64,000 bases of DNA from Myxococcaceae bacterium (GTDB lineage Bacteria > Myxococcota > Myxococcia > Myxococcales > Myxococcaceae): the NCBI GenBank assembly GCA_016926755.1, contig JAFGNZ010000326.1, positions 1 to 64,000 of the forward strand. The letters are read 5' to 3'. The notes under the pieces are model-generated. The model did not search any database and was not told the DNA's origin. It saw only the letters and a list, made by a program, of their open reading frames with translations. Made by a program: the position numbers and the translations under genes. Below, piece by piece: positions 44,634 to 54,852 of this stretch (within the stretch, counting starts at the first letter, position 1; every line of letters begins with the position of its first letter).

Positions 44634-46618
44634 CGCCTCCGACGCTTGGCAACACCACGCCAGGCCGCGATCTCAAGCGGCGCTTCCTGTGGCTGGGCCT
44701 GGCCTTCGTGGGGGGCCTGCTCGTGCTGTCCATGCAGCTGTACCGGCTGCAGATCATCCGCGGCGAGGAGTACGCCGCCAAGAGCGTGGCCAACTTCGTG
44801 AAGGAGGTCCGCCTGCGCGCGGACCGCGGCGTCATCAAGGACGCGCGCGGCACCATCCTGGTGGACAGCCGCCCCTCGTTCGACGCCTTCATCACCCCGG
44901 CCTTCTGCACGGACTGCGCGGCGCAGGTGCTGCCTCGGCTGGCCGAGCTGCTGGGCTGGGACGCGGAGCAGCGCCAGAAGGTGGAGGAGCTGGTGCGCGT
45001 GGGGCGCCGCAGCGCCCCCTTCCAGCCGGTGCCGATCCGCATCGATCTCACGCGGGACGAGCTGGATCTGCTCAACGCGCGGCGCGACATCCTGGACGGC
45101 GTGGAGGTGGTGCCGGTGCCGCACCGCAACTACCGCACGGGCTCGGTGCTCTCGCACGTGCTGGGGTACATGAACGAGATCACCCAGGACGAGCTGGGGC
45201 GGCTCAACGCGGACGGGGCGAAGTACGCGCTGGGCGACTACATCGGCCGGCGTGGCCTGGAGCGCTACTTCGAGTCGCGGCTGCGCGGGGTGGACGGGGT
45301 GCGCAAGGAGGTGGTGAACGCGCGAGGGCAGACGCTGACGGATCTGAACGAGAAGCTCGGAGAGAACTCGGTGGTGTTGCCCCAGGCGGGCAGCAACGTG
45401 GTGCTCTCGCTCGACATGCGGCTCCAGGAGGAGGCCGAGAAGGCCTTCCCGGGCGTGGCCGGCGCGGTGGTCGCCATCGACGTGAACACCGGCTTCATCC
45501 GCGCGGTGGTGTCGAGGCCGGGCTTCGATCCCAACCTGCTCACCGGCCGCGTCACGTCGTCGCAGATGGTGGAGCTGATGAAGGATCCGCTCCAGCCGAT
45601 GATCAACCGCGTGGCCGCCCAGCACTACAGCCCGGGCTCCACGTTCAAGGTCGTCACGCAGCTGGCGGCCTTCAAGTCCGGCCAGTTCCGGCCGGAGTCG
45701 GTGGTCAACTGCCTGGGCGGCTACAAGCTCGGCGCGCGCACCTGGCGCTGCCACAAGGACGCCGGCCACGGCCCCATGGATGCGAAGCACGCGCTCCAGT
45801 ACTCGTGCAACACCTGGTTCTACAAGGTGGCGGACACGATCGGGCTGGATGCCATCTCGGAGATGGGCAAGGCGCTCGGGCTGGGCAGCCCCACGGGCAT
45901 CGGCGTGCTGGGCGAGGTGCCCGGCATCATGCCCAGCACCGAGTACCATGATCGGCTCTCCCCGGGCGGCTACGCCAAGGGCATGGCGCTCAACAGCGCC
46001 GTGGGCCAGGGCGACGACAACGTGACGCCGCTGCAGCTGGCGCTGGTGTACGCGGCGATCGCCAACGGCGGCACGCTGTACAAGCCCCAGCTCGTGCAGC
46101 GCATCGAGGACCTGGATGGCCACGCCATCGAGGCGTTCGACCCGCAGGTGGTGCGCCAGATGGAGATCAACCCCGCGCACCGCAAGGCCATCGTGGACGC
46201 GCTGGTCGCGGTGGTGCACGAGGCGGGAGGCACTGCCTATCGGACGCGGCTCCAGGATGTCCTGGTCGCGGGCAAGACGGGCACCGCCCAGGTGGTTCGC
46301 ATCGGCGCGGTGCGCCTGAAGACGCACCAGATGGACTTCTTCGCGCGCCACCATGCCTGGTTCGCCGGGTTCGCGCCCGCCGACAACCCGGAGATCGCCG
46401 TGGTGGTGCTCAACGAGCACGGCGGGCAGGGCGGCTCGGACGCGGCGCCCACGGGCATGGCCGTCATCCAGAAGTACTTCGAGCTGAAGAAAGAGGACGC
46501 GAGCTCTCCGCCGCCGCGCTCCAACCAGCCCTACGTCCTGACGCTGCCTCCGGCGCCGAAGCTGGAGGACGTCATGCTCACCCGCGGCGCGAGCCCCCCG
46601 AATGCAGCTCAGCATTGA
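44630..46618 (+). CDS. mrdA: Penicillin-binding protein 2 (elongation transpeptidase)
   Basis: A 662-residue class B PBP. After a transmembrane anchor (about 20-42) comes the pedestal domain and the transpeptidase. Active-site motifs: SxxK as STFK with Ser337, SCN near 392 and KTG near 548. It cross-links peptidoglycan made by RodA during elongation and is a beta-lactam target. Start GTG 44630, overlapping mreD by 4 nt. The last 17 nt overlap the start of rodA. Confidence 0.96.
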   Translation: MTPPTLGNTTPGRDLKRRFLWLGLAFVGGLLVLSMQLYRLQIIRGEEYAAKSVANFVKEVRLRADRGVIKDARGTILVDSRPSFDAFITPAFCTDCAAQVLPRLAELLGWDAEQRQKVEELVRVGRRSAPFQPVPIRIDLTRDELDLLNARRDILDGVEVVPVPHRNYRTGSVLSHVLGYMNEITQDELGRLNADGAKYALGDYIGRRGLERYFESRLRGVDGVRKEVVNARGQTLTDLNEKLGENSVVLPQAGSNVVLSLDMRLQEEAEKAFPGVAGAVVAIDVNTGFIRAVVSRPGFDPNLLTGRVTSSQMVELMKDPLQPMINRVAAQHYSPGSTFKVVTQLAAFKSGQFRPESVVNCLGGYKLGARTWRCHKDAGHGPMDAKHALQYSCNTWFYKVADTIGLDAISEMGKALGLGSPTGIGVLGEVPGIMPSTEYHDRLSPGGYAKGMALNSAVGQGDDNVTPLQLALVYAAIANGGTLYKPQLVQRIEDLDGHAIEAFDPQVVRQMEINPAHRKAIVDALVAVVHEAGGTAYRTRLQDVLVAGKTGTAQVVRIGAVRLKTHQMDFFARHHAWFAGFAPADNPEIAVVVLNEHGGQGGSDAAPTGMAVIQKYFELKKEDASSPPPRSNQPYVLTLPPAPKLEDVMLTRGASPPNAAQH

Positions 46619-47753
46619 ACGACGCATGGTGCCCCACGTCCCGTGGGGCCTGATCTTCTGTGTCCTGGCCATCGCGGGGCTGGGCATCTGGAACCTGGCC
46701 TCGGCGGCGCGGCCCCCGCACTCGTCCGTCTGGTCTACCCAGCTGATCTACCTGGGCGTGGGCCTGGGGGCGGGGCTCATGGTGTGCCTGGTGGACTACC
46801 GCTGGATCCAGCGGATGGTGGTGCCCATCTACGTGCTCAACATCCTGGCGCTGATCGCCCTGCGCTTCGTGGGGCACAAGGCCAAGGGCGCCGAGAGCTG
46901 GTTCGTGCTGGGCCCGGTGCGCGTGCAGCCCGCCGAGTTCATGAAGATCGGCGTGCTGCTGATGCTGGCGAAGATCTACCACGACGACTTCCGGCCCAAC
47001 CAGGAGTCCTACGGGCTGCTGCGGCTGTGGAAGCCGGTGCTGGTGGTGGCGGTGCCCTTCGTGCTCGTGCTGGTGCAGCCGGATCTGGGCACGGCGATGA
47101 TGATCTTCCTGTCCTCGCTCACCGTCATCCTCTTCGGCCGGGTGCGCTGGTACCTGGTGGCGGTGATGGTGGTGGGGGTGCTGACGGCCGCGGGCGTGAT
47201 CTGGAACGACTACGTGCGGGAGGCGCCGGAGCCGAAAACGACGATCCTCCGGCACCACCTGAAGAAGCACCAGAGCCAGCGCATCTCCGGGTGGCTGGAT
47301 CCCGAGGCGGATCTGCGGGGCAGTGGCTACCACGCCGCGCAGTCGAAGATCGCCGTGGGCAGCGGCCTGATGATGGGCAAGGGCTGGCGGGAGGGCACCC
47401 AGACGGGCCTGTCCTTCCTCCCCGAGCAGCACACGGACTTCATCTTCTCCGTGTGGGCGGAGGAGCACGGCTTCCTGTTCTGCCTGATGCTGCTGGTGCT
47501 CTATGGAGGGCTGTTCTCCCTGGCGCTGGCGGTGGGCTTCAACGCCCGGGACCGGTTCGGCTCCTTCGTGGCCGTGGGCGTCACCGCCATGCTCTTCTGG
47601 CAGGTGTTCGAGAACATCGGCATGGTGATTGGCCTGCTGCCGGTGACGGGCATCACGCTGCCGCTGATGAGCTACGGCGGCTCCTCCATGCTCTCGGTGA
47701 TGCTCAGCATCGGCCTGCTGGTGAACATCAGCATGCGCCGCCACATGTTCTGA
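46602..47753 (+). CDS. rodA: RodA peptidoglycan glycosyltransferase (SEDS)
   Basis: A 383-residue SEDS protein with about ten transmembrane helices, which polymerises lipid II into glycan strands with PBP2. SEDS signatures: AESWFVLGPVRVQPAEFMKIG, QPDLGTAM and, near the end, GITLPLMSYGGSSML. The start overlaps mrdA by 17 nt, and the coupling keeps both in step. It ends 1 nt from the convergent mgtE stop, so no room for a terminator remains; antisense overlap of transcripts is likely. Confidence 0.96.
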   Translation: MQLSIERRMVPHVPWGLIFCVLAIAGLGIWNLASAARPPHSSVWSTQLIYLGVGLGAGLMVCLVDYRWIQRMVVPIYVLNILALIALRFVGHKAKGAESWFVLGPVRVQPAEFMKIGVLLMLAKIYHDDFRPNQESYGLLRLWKPVLVVAVPFVLVLVQPDLGTAMMIFLSSLTVILFGRVRWYLVAVMVVGVLTAAGVIWNDYVREAPEPKTTILRHHLKKHQSQRISGWLDPEADLRGSGYHAAQSKIAVGSGLMMGKGWREGTQTGLSFLPEQHTDFIFSVWAEEHGFLFCLMLLVLYGGLFSLALAVGFNARDRFGSFVAVGVTAMLFWQVFENIGMVIGLLPVTGITLPLMSYGGSSMLSVMLSIGLLVNISMRRHMF

Positions 47754-47754
47754 G

Positions 47755-49134
<1,380 letters not shown>

Positions 49135-49223
49135 GCAAACTCCGCGCGCGATGAAGGGGGCGCATGGTGTATGAATCGCGCCGGTTCCGATACGGGATTC
49201 TTCCAGAGGCCGCGGAGGCGATG

Positions 49224-50048
49224 ATGCAACGAAAGGGTGCCCAGAAGGGCAGGGCTCCCGCCCATGTGGCGGGCACTCAAGCGCCCGCCGTGAAGGCTGG
49301 GGAGCCGAGCCGTGCGCCGGGTGAGAAGGGCGTGAGCCGGCCAGTGGAGGGCTCAGGCCCTGGCGGATCCTCAGCAGGGGGAGCGCCCATCCCCACGGAG
49401 GGGGCAGCCCCGGATCGGGGAGGCCGGCGCCCGGGTGTCCATGTCCCTCGGATCTCCATGCCGGCGCCAGAGGAGCGGCGCTCCGGAGGACGCACGGAGG
49501 AGCCCAGGAGCCAGGCCGGGCGGTCCGCTCCGCCCGCGCTCGCGCCCATCATCGAGACCCAGGTGGGCGATGAGCCGGAGCACCGGCACTTCCCGCGGGC
49601 GCGGATCGCGACGCGCTTCGATCTCTGGAGGGAGGAGGGCGGGCAGCGGACCTTCTCCGCGACGTTCATCTCCCAGAACGTGAGCGTGAGCGGCGCCTTC
49701 CTGGAGAGCACCTTCTTCCTGCCCTTGGGCACGGAGGTCCAGGTGCGCTTCTCACTGGAGGAGGGCACCGAGCCGGTGCTGGCGCGCGCGGAGATCCTCC
49801 GCGAGGAGCGCTCTCCCTCGGGCGGACGCTCCGGCTTCGGCATCCGCTTCGTGGAGTTCACCGGGCAGACCGAGGTCTCCCTGGCCCGGCTCTTCCTCGG
49901 CATGCGGCTGAGGACCTTCGCCGAGGGCTACCTGCAGTCCCGCCGGGCCCGCTCGCTGCCCAATGAGCTGGAGCGGGTGGTGGACGTGCTCGCCGCGTGG
50001 GAGCTGCTCAAGGCAACCTCCCCCGGCGATCCCTGGCGCGGCGAGTGA
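49224..50048 (+). CDS. PilZ-domain protein
   Basis: A 274-residue protein. The first 115 residues are disordered (Gly, Pro, Arg, Ser-rich). The PilZ domain (about 118-225) has RxxxR (RIATR near residue 128) and the NVSVSG motif near 152, both needed for cyclic di-GMP binding. The last stretch is helical. Start at 49224 with GGAGG 5 nt upstream. An upstream in-frame ATG at 49164 would leave only 29 nt to the divergent mgtE. Likely a c-di-GMP effector; not coupled to the cyclase at 38.5 kb. Confidence 0.85.
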   Translation: MQRKGAQKGRAPAHVAGTQAPAVKAGEPSRAPGEKGVSRPVEGSGPGGSSAGGAPIPTEGAAPDRGGRRPGVHVPRISMPAPEERRSGGRTEEPRSQAGRSAPPALAPIIETQVGDEPEHRHFPRARIATRFDLWREEGGQRTFSATFISQNVSVSGAFLESTFFLPLGTEVQVRFSLEEGTEPVLARAEILREERSPSGGRSGFGIRFVEFTGQTEVSLARLFLGMRLRTFAEGYLQSRRARSLPNELERVVDVLAAWELLKATSPGDPWRGE

Positions 50049-50055
50049 GCCGCGC

Positions 50056-50394
50056 TCAGGCGCTCTTGCCGTTGGCGAGCTGGCGGCGCCGCGCGGCCTG
50101 GTAGTGCGCCGAGCACAGGCCCTTGGAGCGAGACTCGCGCTCGCAGCCGGTCACCGTGCAGCGCCGATCCGTCGGCACCGGCGCGCCAGACACCATCTTG
50201 GGCGGCCGCCCGCGCCGCCGCATGGGGGCCGCGGCGTTGCCATTCGGGGGGACGTAACCGTTGGTGTGAAGAGCCTGCGCCAGCGCCCGCCCCATCGCGG
50301 ACCCGAACGCCTCTGCCAGCATGACCAGGGAGGGGGGCAGAGACGCGCTGCCGGAGGACATCGAGGACATTGAAGACTTTCGAGGGCGTGCCAT
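50056..50394 (-). CDS. Small AT-hook protein with Cys3His cluster
   Basis: A 112-residue basic protein. Ser-rich start (1-20), a helix (about 20-45), then RRRGRPPK (59-66), an AT-hook-type minor-groove motif. A putative zinc site follows: C79-x4-C84-x9-C94-x2-H97. A basic ARRRQ segment closes it. AT-hooks occur in myxobacterial regulators such as CarD, so a nucleoid or regulatory role is reasonable but unproven. AGGAG 7-8 nt upstream sets the ATG 50394. Convergent with the PilZ gene, 7 nt between stops. Confidence 0.78.
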   Translation of the reverse strand: MARPRKSSMSSMSSGSASLPPSLVMLAEAFGSAMGRALAQALHTNGYVPPNGNAAAPMRRRGRPPKMVSGAPVPTDRRCTVTGCERESRSKGLCSAHYQAARRRQLANGKSA

Positions 50395-50453
50395 GGGAAA
50401 CTCCTGGAAATCAGAGATAGCTGGTTAAGCGTGGAAGGGATGCTGGTCTGCTT

Positions 50454-50481
50454 ATTTGGACGTTGAATGTACGTCTGTCAA
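50454..50481 (-). promoter_or_regulatory. Candidate promoter for the AT-hook gene
   Basis: Read on the minus strand: TTGACA (50476-50481), 16-nt spacer, CAAATA (50454-50459), about 60 nt upstream of the start. The -35 is perfect and the -10 is poor. Confidence 0.35.
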
Positions 50482-50581
50482 CACATGGATGAATGGCTTG
50501 ACACGAATTCTCAACTGCTGAGGGACATGTCTGGGCGGGGACTGCAGGGCTGCGAGGAATGAGCAGCGCGTGGGCGACTGC

Positions 50582-50725
50582 TCACCGGGGATGAGGCTCA
50601 TCCCCATCGATCAGGAGGGGCAACGCGGACGCTTCCAGGAGCGCGAGCCAGGTCTGCTCGAGCACTCCGAACGTCGGGCCGGACGTTCCTGTCTGGGTAC
50701 TGAAGGCCCCACCCGGGCGAGGCAC
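50582..50725 (-). CDS. Doubtful small open frame after trxA
   Basis: A 47-codon frame with GTG at 50725, 26 nt after trxA on the same strand, ending in a Leu-rich helix then acidic residues (PLLIDGDEPHP). Third-position GC looks lower than in neighbours. It could be a remnant or noise. Confidence 0.22.
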   Translation of the reverse strand: MPRPGGAFSTQTGTSGPTFGVLEQTWLALLEASALPLLIDGDEPHPR

Positions 50726-50751
50726 GAGGCCCCGCGCGGGTAGAGGAAGGG

Positions 50752-51081
50752 TCAAAGCGCCTGGGTGATGGCGGCTTCGATCTTGGCTTTGGGGACCGCG
50801 CCGACGATCTGGCTCACCACCTTGCCACCCTTGAAGACGAGCAGCGTGGGGATGGAGCGGATGCCGTACTGCTGCGGCGTGTCCTGGTTGTCGTCGATGT
50901 TGAGCTTGGCGAACTTCACCTTGCCCTTGTACTGCGAGGCCAGATCCTCGACGGCTGGGGCGATGGCCCGGCACGGGGCGCACCAGGTAGCCCAGAAGTC
51001 CACCAGCACCGGCGTATCGGACTGCAGCACCTCCTTGCTGAAGTCCCCGTCCCCGATGTTCATCACGTCAGCACCTGCCAT
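50752..51081 (-). CDS. trxA: Thioredoxin with WCAPC active site
   Basis: A 109-residue thioredoxin. The redox motif is W33-C34-A35-P36-C37, where the usual thioredoxin has Gly in place of Ala. The cis-proline loop is SIPTLL, followed by [13 protein letters not shown]. It reduces disulfides in cytosolic proteins; Ala in place of Gly may shift the redox potential. ATG 51081 with AAGGAGA 6-7 nt upstream, so an in-frame extension to 51123 is rejected. No signal peptide. Confidence 0.95.
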   Translation of the reverse strand: MAGADVMNIGDGDFSKEVLQSDTPVLVDFWATWCAPCRAIAPAVEDLASQYKGKVKFAKLNIDDNQDTPQQYGIRSIPTLLVFKGGKVVSQIVGAVPKAKIEAAITQAL

Positions 51082-51281
51082 GGGTGTCTCCTTACGGGCC
51101 GCTCCGCTGCGGGCCCCGGCCATGCGCGTCGTCTAGTACGCACGCCAGGGGCACTGCAAGGATCGGTAGATCCCCGGCGGCCTCGTTCCGTGAGATGCAG
51201 ACGCTGGAGGTACGTTTCAAGCAGGCAGGCGCCAAGAGAGACGGGCTCCCAGGCCGGGGGTGATGTAAGCTGGTAGACGTG

Positions 51282-51650
51282 ATGAAGCTCTTCCTGCCCC
51301 AGAGCCAACTCGAGGAGTGGGCCCTGGCAGACAAAGCGGACCTGAAGGACGGCAAGCTGGTGGTGATGGTGGAGGGGGGCGCGAGCTTCCCCGCCGTTCC
51401 CGCCGTGCACTTCGTGCAGCTCGTCTCGGGGGATGACACCCACAAGCTGGTCGCCAAGGTGAAGACCGAGACCCAGCTCGCCAGCCTGGGCGCCGAGCAG
51501 ATGGCGGACTCGGTCATCGTGGGAGAGACGGCCTACGAGGTCGTCCCAGGTTATCTCACAGAGGTGGCGCTCGCCCCACGCCCGGCTGACAAGAAGCCGA
51601 GCAACGAGACGGACCTGCTGGCTGCCTTCATTCTCAACAAGATGGGCTGA
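51282..51650 (+). CDS. Conserved hypothetical protein
   Basis: A 122-residue soluble protein, mixed alpha and beta. HFVQLVSGDDTHKLVAKVKTE and ETAYEVVPGYLTEVAL look like a small beta domain, and KPSNETDLLAAFILNKMG is a helical tail. No family recognised. Start ATG 51282, or GTG 51279 directly before it. A TAAGCT box 7 nt before the GTG hints at a leaderless transcript, but no -35 is clear. It precedes the hemX-like gene by 34 nt and could be its operon partner. Confidence 0.72.
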   Translation: MKLFLPQSQLEEWALADKADLKDGKLVVMVEGGASFPAVPAVHFVQLVSGDDTHKLVAKVKTETQLASLGAEQMADSVIVGETAYEVVPGYLTEVALAPRPADKKPSNETDLLAAFILNKMG

Positions 51651-51684
51651 CCCGCCGGTCGCCCAGCGTTATGTCGCTGCCGCT

Positions 51685-52494
51685 ATGAACCAGAACCTGG
51701 TCTCGCTCGCCTGCCACGCCTACGCCTTCGCCGCGCTGGTGTACCTCACCTACCTGGCGCGCCAGTGGAGCGCGCTGGCCATGGCGGGCCGCGTGCTGCT
51801 GGGCGGCGGGCTGGCGCTGCATGGGGTGGCGCTCGTCTCGCTGCTCGGCGCGCAGGGGGGGAGGCCGGTGGGGGCGGCCCAGGGCTTCTCCACTCTCGCC
51901 TTCCTGCTGCTGGTGCTGGGGCTGGTGCTGGATCTGCGCTACCGCAAGCCGGTGATCGGCGCGTTCATCACCCCGCTGGCGGTGGCGGTGCTGCTGCCCG
52001 GGCTGCTGCTGCAAGGGGGGCAGGAGCCGCTGGCCCCCGGCCTCCGCCAGCCGCTGCTGCCGGTGCACATCGCCATCGCGTTGCTGGGGATGGCGGCCTT
52101 CGCCGTCGCGGCGGGGGTGGGCGTGATGTACCTGCTGATGGAGCGGCAGGTGAAGGGCAAGCGCTTCGGCCTGCTCTTCTCGAGGCTGCCCTCGCTCGAG
52201 TTCCTGGACACCCTCAACCGCCGGCTGGTGGTGGCGGGCTTCATCGCCCTCTCCATCACGCTGGCCACCGGCGCCTTCTTCGCCGTGGGCTCCAGCCAGG
52301 GCTTCACCTGGATGCTGGACGCCAAGGTGATCGCCACCTTCGTGGCCTGGGGGCTCTTCGCCGGGCTGGCGGGCGCGCGGGTGCTCGTGGGCTGGCGGGG
52401 CCGGCGCGTCGCGCTGCTGACGATGGCGGGCTTCGCGCTGGTGCTGGTGTCCTTCCTTTCCTCCTATGACTTCTCCGACGGGGGGATCCGCTAG
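51685..52494 (+). CDS. HemX/CcsA-like membrane protein
   Basis: A 269-residue integral membrane protein with about eight transmembrane helices, of the CcsA/HemX cytochrome-assembly family. In Bacillus-type hem operons the HemX protein lies beside hemA and affects its level; CcsA proteins handle heme for cytochrome c. The position 2 nt before hemA fits the hemX role. The WD-type heme motif of CcsA is not clear in the sequence, which favours HemX, so I leave the symbol blank. Confidence 0.85.
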   Translation: MNQNLVSLACHAYAFAALVYLTYLARQWSALAMAGRVLLGGGLALHGVALVSLLGAQGGRPVGAAQGFSTLAFLLLVLGLVLDLRYRKPVIGAFITPLAVAVLLPGLLLQGGQEPLAPGLRQPLLPVHIAIALLGMAAFAVAAGVGVMYLLMERQVKGKRFGLLFSRLPSLEFLDTLNRRLVVAGFIALSITLATGAFFAVGSSQGFTWMLDAKVIATFVAWGLFAGLAGARVLVGWRGRRVALLTMAGFALVLVSFLSSYDFSDGGIR

Positions 52495-52496
52495 CC

Positions 52497-53825
52497 ATGG
52501 AGTTGATATGCATCGGGCTGTCCCACCGGACGGCGCCCCTGGAGGTACGCGAGCGGCTGGCGCTGCCGGAGGCACGGCAGGTGGAGGTGCTGCAGCGGCT
52601 GGCGCAGGCCTCCTCGGAGGCGCTGCTCGTCTCCACGTGCAACCGGGTGGAACTGTATCTGACGTCGCCGGAGCTCGCCCGGGCCGCGGCCCGGGCGCGC
52701 GAGGAGCTCTGTCAGCTGGGAGGCCCGAAGACGCTCGAGCACCTCTATGAGCACCATGGGGCGGGGGCGCTGGAGCACCTGTTCCGCGTGGCCTCGAGCC
52801 TGGACTCCATGGTGGTGGGCGAGGCGCAGATCCTGGGGCAGGTCAAGGAGGCCTTCGAGCTGGCGCAGGCCGCGGGCGCCGTGCGCGGGGGGCTCACGCG
52901 CATGTGCGCGGCGGCGTTCAGCTGCGCCAAGCGCGTGCGCACCGAGACGGCCATCGGCCGGGCGGCGACCTCCATGGCCTCGGCGGCGGTGGCGCTGGCC
53001 GCCAAGGTGTTCGATGAGCTGTCGGACAAGACGGGGCTGGTCGTGGGCGCGGGGGAGATGGGGGAGCTGGCGGCCCGGCACCTGAAGCAGGCGAAGGTGA
53101 AGCGGTTGATCATCACCAACCGGACGCTGGCGCGGGCCGAGGCGCTGGCGGCGGAGGTGGGCGGCGTGGCTCGGCCCTACGAGGAGCTGCACGCGCTCTT
53201 GAAGGAGGCAGACGTGGTGGTGTGCTCGACGGCCTCGCCCGCCCCCCTGTTCACCCAGGAGAACGTGGGCGCGGTGGGCCGGCCGCGCCGGTTCCGGCCG
53301 CTGTTCATGGTGGATCTGGCGGTGCCGCGGGACATCTCCCCGGACGTGGCCGAGCTGGACTGGGTGACGGCCTACGACGTGGACGACATCCAGAAGTTCG
53401 TCGCGGAGAACGAGGCGGCGCGGGCCGAGGAGGCCCAGAAGGCCGGCGTCCTGATCATCCAGGAGGTGTCGCGCTTCATGCGCGACCGGGCGGTGCGTGA
53501 CGGGGTGCCGGTGCTGGCGCGGCTGCGGCAGCGGGCCGAGCAGATCGCCCGGGCCGAGGTGGAGAGGACGCTGGGGGCGATGGGCGAGGACTTGAGCGAC
53601 AAGCAGCGCAAGAGCATCGAGGCCATGGGGCGCGCCATCGTCAACAAGCTGCTGCACGAGCCCACCGCGCGGCTGCGCGCCGTGGGGCCCGAGCAGGAGG
53701 GCAACCGGCTCGCGGGCGCCGCCGCCGAGCTGTTCGGGCTGGTGGAAGAGGCGGCGCCGTCACCCGTCGCCGAGGCCGAGGCCGGGAGCGCTCCCGCCAC
53801 GGTCGCGAGCGGAGGCAAGCGATGA
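52497..53825 (+). CDS. hemA: Glutamyl-tRNA reductase
   Basis: A 442-residue enzyme that reduces glutamyl-tRNA to glutamate-1-semialdehyde, the first step of the C5 route to 5-aminolevulinate. The N-terminal catalytic domain has [16 protein letters not shown] and the nucleophile Cys in [28 protein letters not shown] is a signature. The NADPH domain (about 165-315) holds [15 protein letters not shown]. The C-terminal helical dimerisation part follows. An Ala/Glu-rich tail closes it. Overlaps hemC by 4 nt. The C5 route here rules out the glycine-succinyl-CoA route for this cluster. Confidence 0.97.
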   Translation: MELICIGLSHRTAPLEVRERLALPEARQVEVLQRLAQASSEALLVSTCNRVELYLTSPELARAAARAREELCQLGGPKTLEHLYEHHGAGALEHLFRVASSLDSMVVGEAQILGQVKEAFELAQAAGAVRGGLTRMCAAAFSCAKRVRTETAIGRAATSMASAAVALAAKVFDELSDKTGLVVGAGEMGELAARHLKQAKVKRLIITNRTLARAEALAAEVGGVARPYEELHALLKEADVVVCSTASPAPLFTQENVGAVGRPRRFRPLFMVDLAVPRDISPDVAELDWVTAYDVDDIQKFVAENEAARAEEAQKAGVLIIQEVSRFMRDRAVRDGVPVLARLRQRAEQIARAEVERTLGAMGEDLSDKQRKSIEAMGRAIVNKLLHEPTARLRAVGPEQEGNRLAGAAAELFGLVEEAAPSPVAEAEAGSAPATVASGGKR

Positions 53826-54766
53826 GTCGCAAGGTTCGGATCGCCACCCGCCAGAGCCCGCTGGCGCTCTGGCAGGCCCGCCACGTGGGGGCGCTGCTCG
53901 CCGCGCGCCACCCGGGCCTCGAGGTGTCCCTGGTGGAGATGACCACCGAGGGGGATCGCTTCCTCTCGGCGCCCCTGTCCCGGGTGGGGGGCAAGGGGCT
54001 GTTCGTGAAGGAGATCGAGCAGTCGCTGATCGACGGGCGCGCGGACATCGCCGTGCACAGCCTCAAGGACATGACGTCCGTGATGCCCGAGGGCCTGGTG
54101 CTGGCGGCGGTGCCGGCGCGGGAGGATCCGCGCGACGCGTTCTGCAGCCCCACGGGGCTCACGCTGGACCGGCTGCCCCAGGGGGCCCGCGTGGGGACCT
54201 CCTCGCTGCGCCGCAGCTGCATCCTGCGCTCGCGGCGGCCGGATCTGGAGATCGTCAGCCTGCGCGGCAACGTGCAGACGCGGCTCCAGCGGACGCGGGA
54301 GCAGGGGCTCGCGGGCGCGATGCTGGCGTACGCCGGGCTCAAGCGCCTGGGCCTGGAGCACGAGATCACCGAGGTGCTGTCGCCGGCCACGAGCCTCCCC
54401 GCGGTGGGGCAGGGCGTGCTCGCCATCCAGTGCCGCGCCGGGGACGCCGAGGTGCTGGCGCTGCTGGCGCCGCTGGAGGACGCGGTGACGCGCGTGGCGG
54501 TGACGGCCGAGCGGGCGCTGCTGGCGAAGCTGGAGGGCGGCTGCACGGTGCCCCTGGCGGGCCATGCCACCGTCGAGGGCGGCGTGGTGCACCTGCGGGG
54601 CCTGGTGGGCCGGCCGGATGGCTCCGATGTGGTGAAGGGCGAGGTGCGCGGCCCGGCGGGGGAGGCGCACGCGCTGGGGGAGCGGCTCGCGGACGAGCTG
54701 CTGTCGCGCGGCGCCCGGGAGATCCTCCGCGACTTCGGCCGCACCGGCTTCACCCCGAACTCCTGA
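53822..54766 (+). CDS. hemC: Hydroxymethylbilane synthase
   Basis: A 314-residue porphobilinogen deaminase that joins four porphobilinogens into hydroxymethylbilane. [17 protein letters not shown] opens it, [15 protein letters not shown] and GTSSLRRSC are signatures, and the dipyrromethane cofactor cysteine lies in [16 protein letters not shown] overlaps the hemA stop by 4 nt. A hairpin spans its stop codon. Confidence 0.97.
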   Translation: MSRKVRIATRQSPLALWQARHVGALLAARHPGLEVSLVEMTTEGDRFLSAPLSRVGGKGLFVKEIEQSLIDGRADIAVHSLKDMTSVMPEGLVLAAVPAREDPRDAFCSPTGLTLDRLPQGARVGTSSLRRSCILRSRRPDLEIVSLRGNVQTRLQRTREQGLAGAMLAYAGLKRLGLEHEITEVLSPATSLPAVGQGVLAIQCRAGDAEVLALLAPLEDAVTRVAVTAERALLAKLEGGCTVPLAGHATVEGGVVHLRGLVGRPDGSDVVKGEVRGPAGEAHALGERLADELLSRGAREILRDFGRTGFTPNS

Positions 54767-54783
54767 GGCGCCATCAGCGCCTC
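54765..54783 (+). terminator. Hairpin overlapping the hemC stop
   Basis: GAGGCGC (54765-54771) pairs with GCGCCTC (54777-54783), loop of 5. No long T-tract, only a CTCTCTT stretch. It could end or attenuate the hemA-hemC transcript before hemD. Confidence 0.45.
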
Positions 54784-54852
54784 GCCTCTCTTCCAACCCA
54801 TGGCGTTGGATCTCCGGGCAGACGCGGGGCAGGTGCACTAGAGTCCGCGCCC

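Larger units (their letters stand above)
50395..50751. other. Intergenic region, AT-richer than its surroundings, with one doubtful small frame
   Basis: 357 nt upstream of the AT-hook gene and downstream of trxA. The stretch from 50395 to about 50530 is noticeably AT-richer than its surroundings and holds the candidate promoter at 50454-50481. The rest contains the doubtful small frame at 50582-50725 described separately. I saw no terminator with a T-tract after trxA. Confidence 0.5.

Noticed and set aside
50726-50983. Upstream part of the minus-strand frame that ends at 50582
   Set aside because: The first part of the longer frame overlaps trxA out of frame and reads as noise. Only the last 47 codons past trxA could be real, listed at low confidence.
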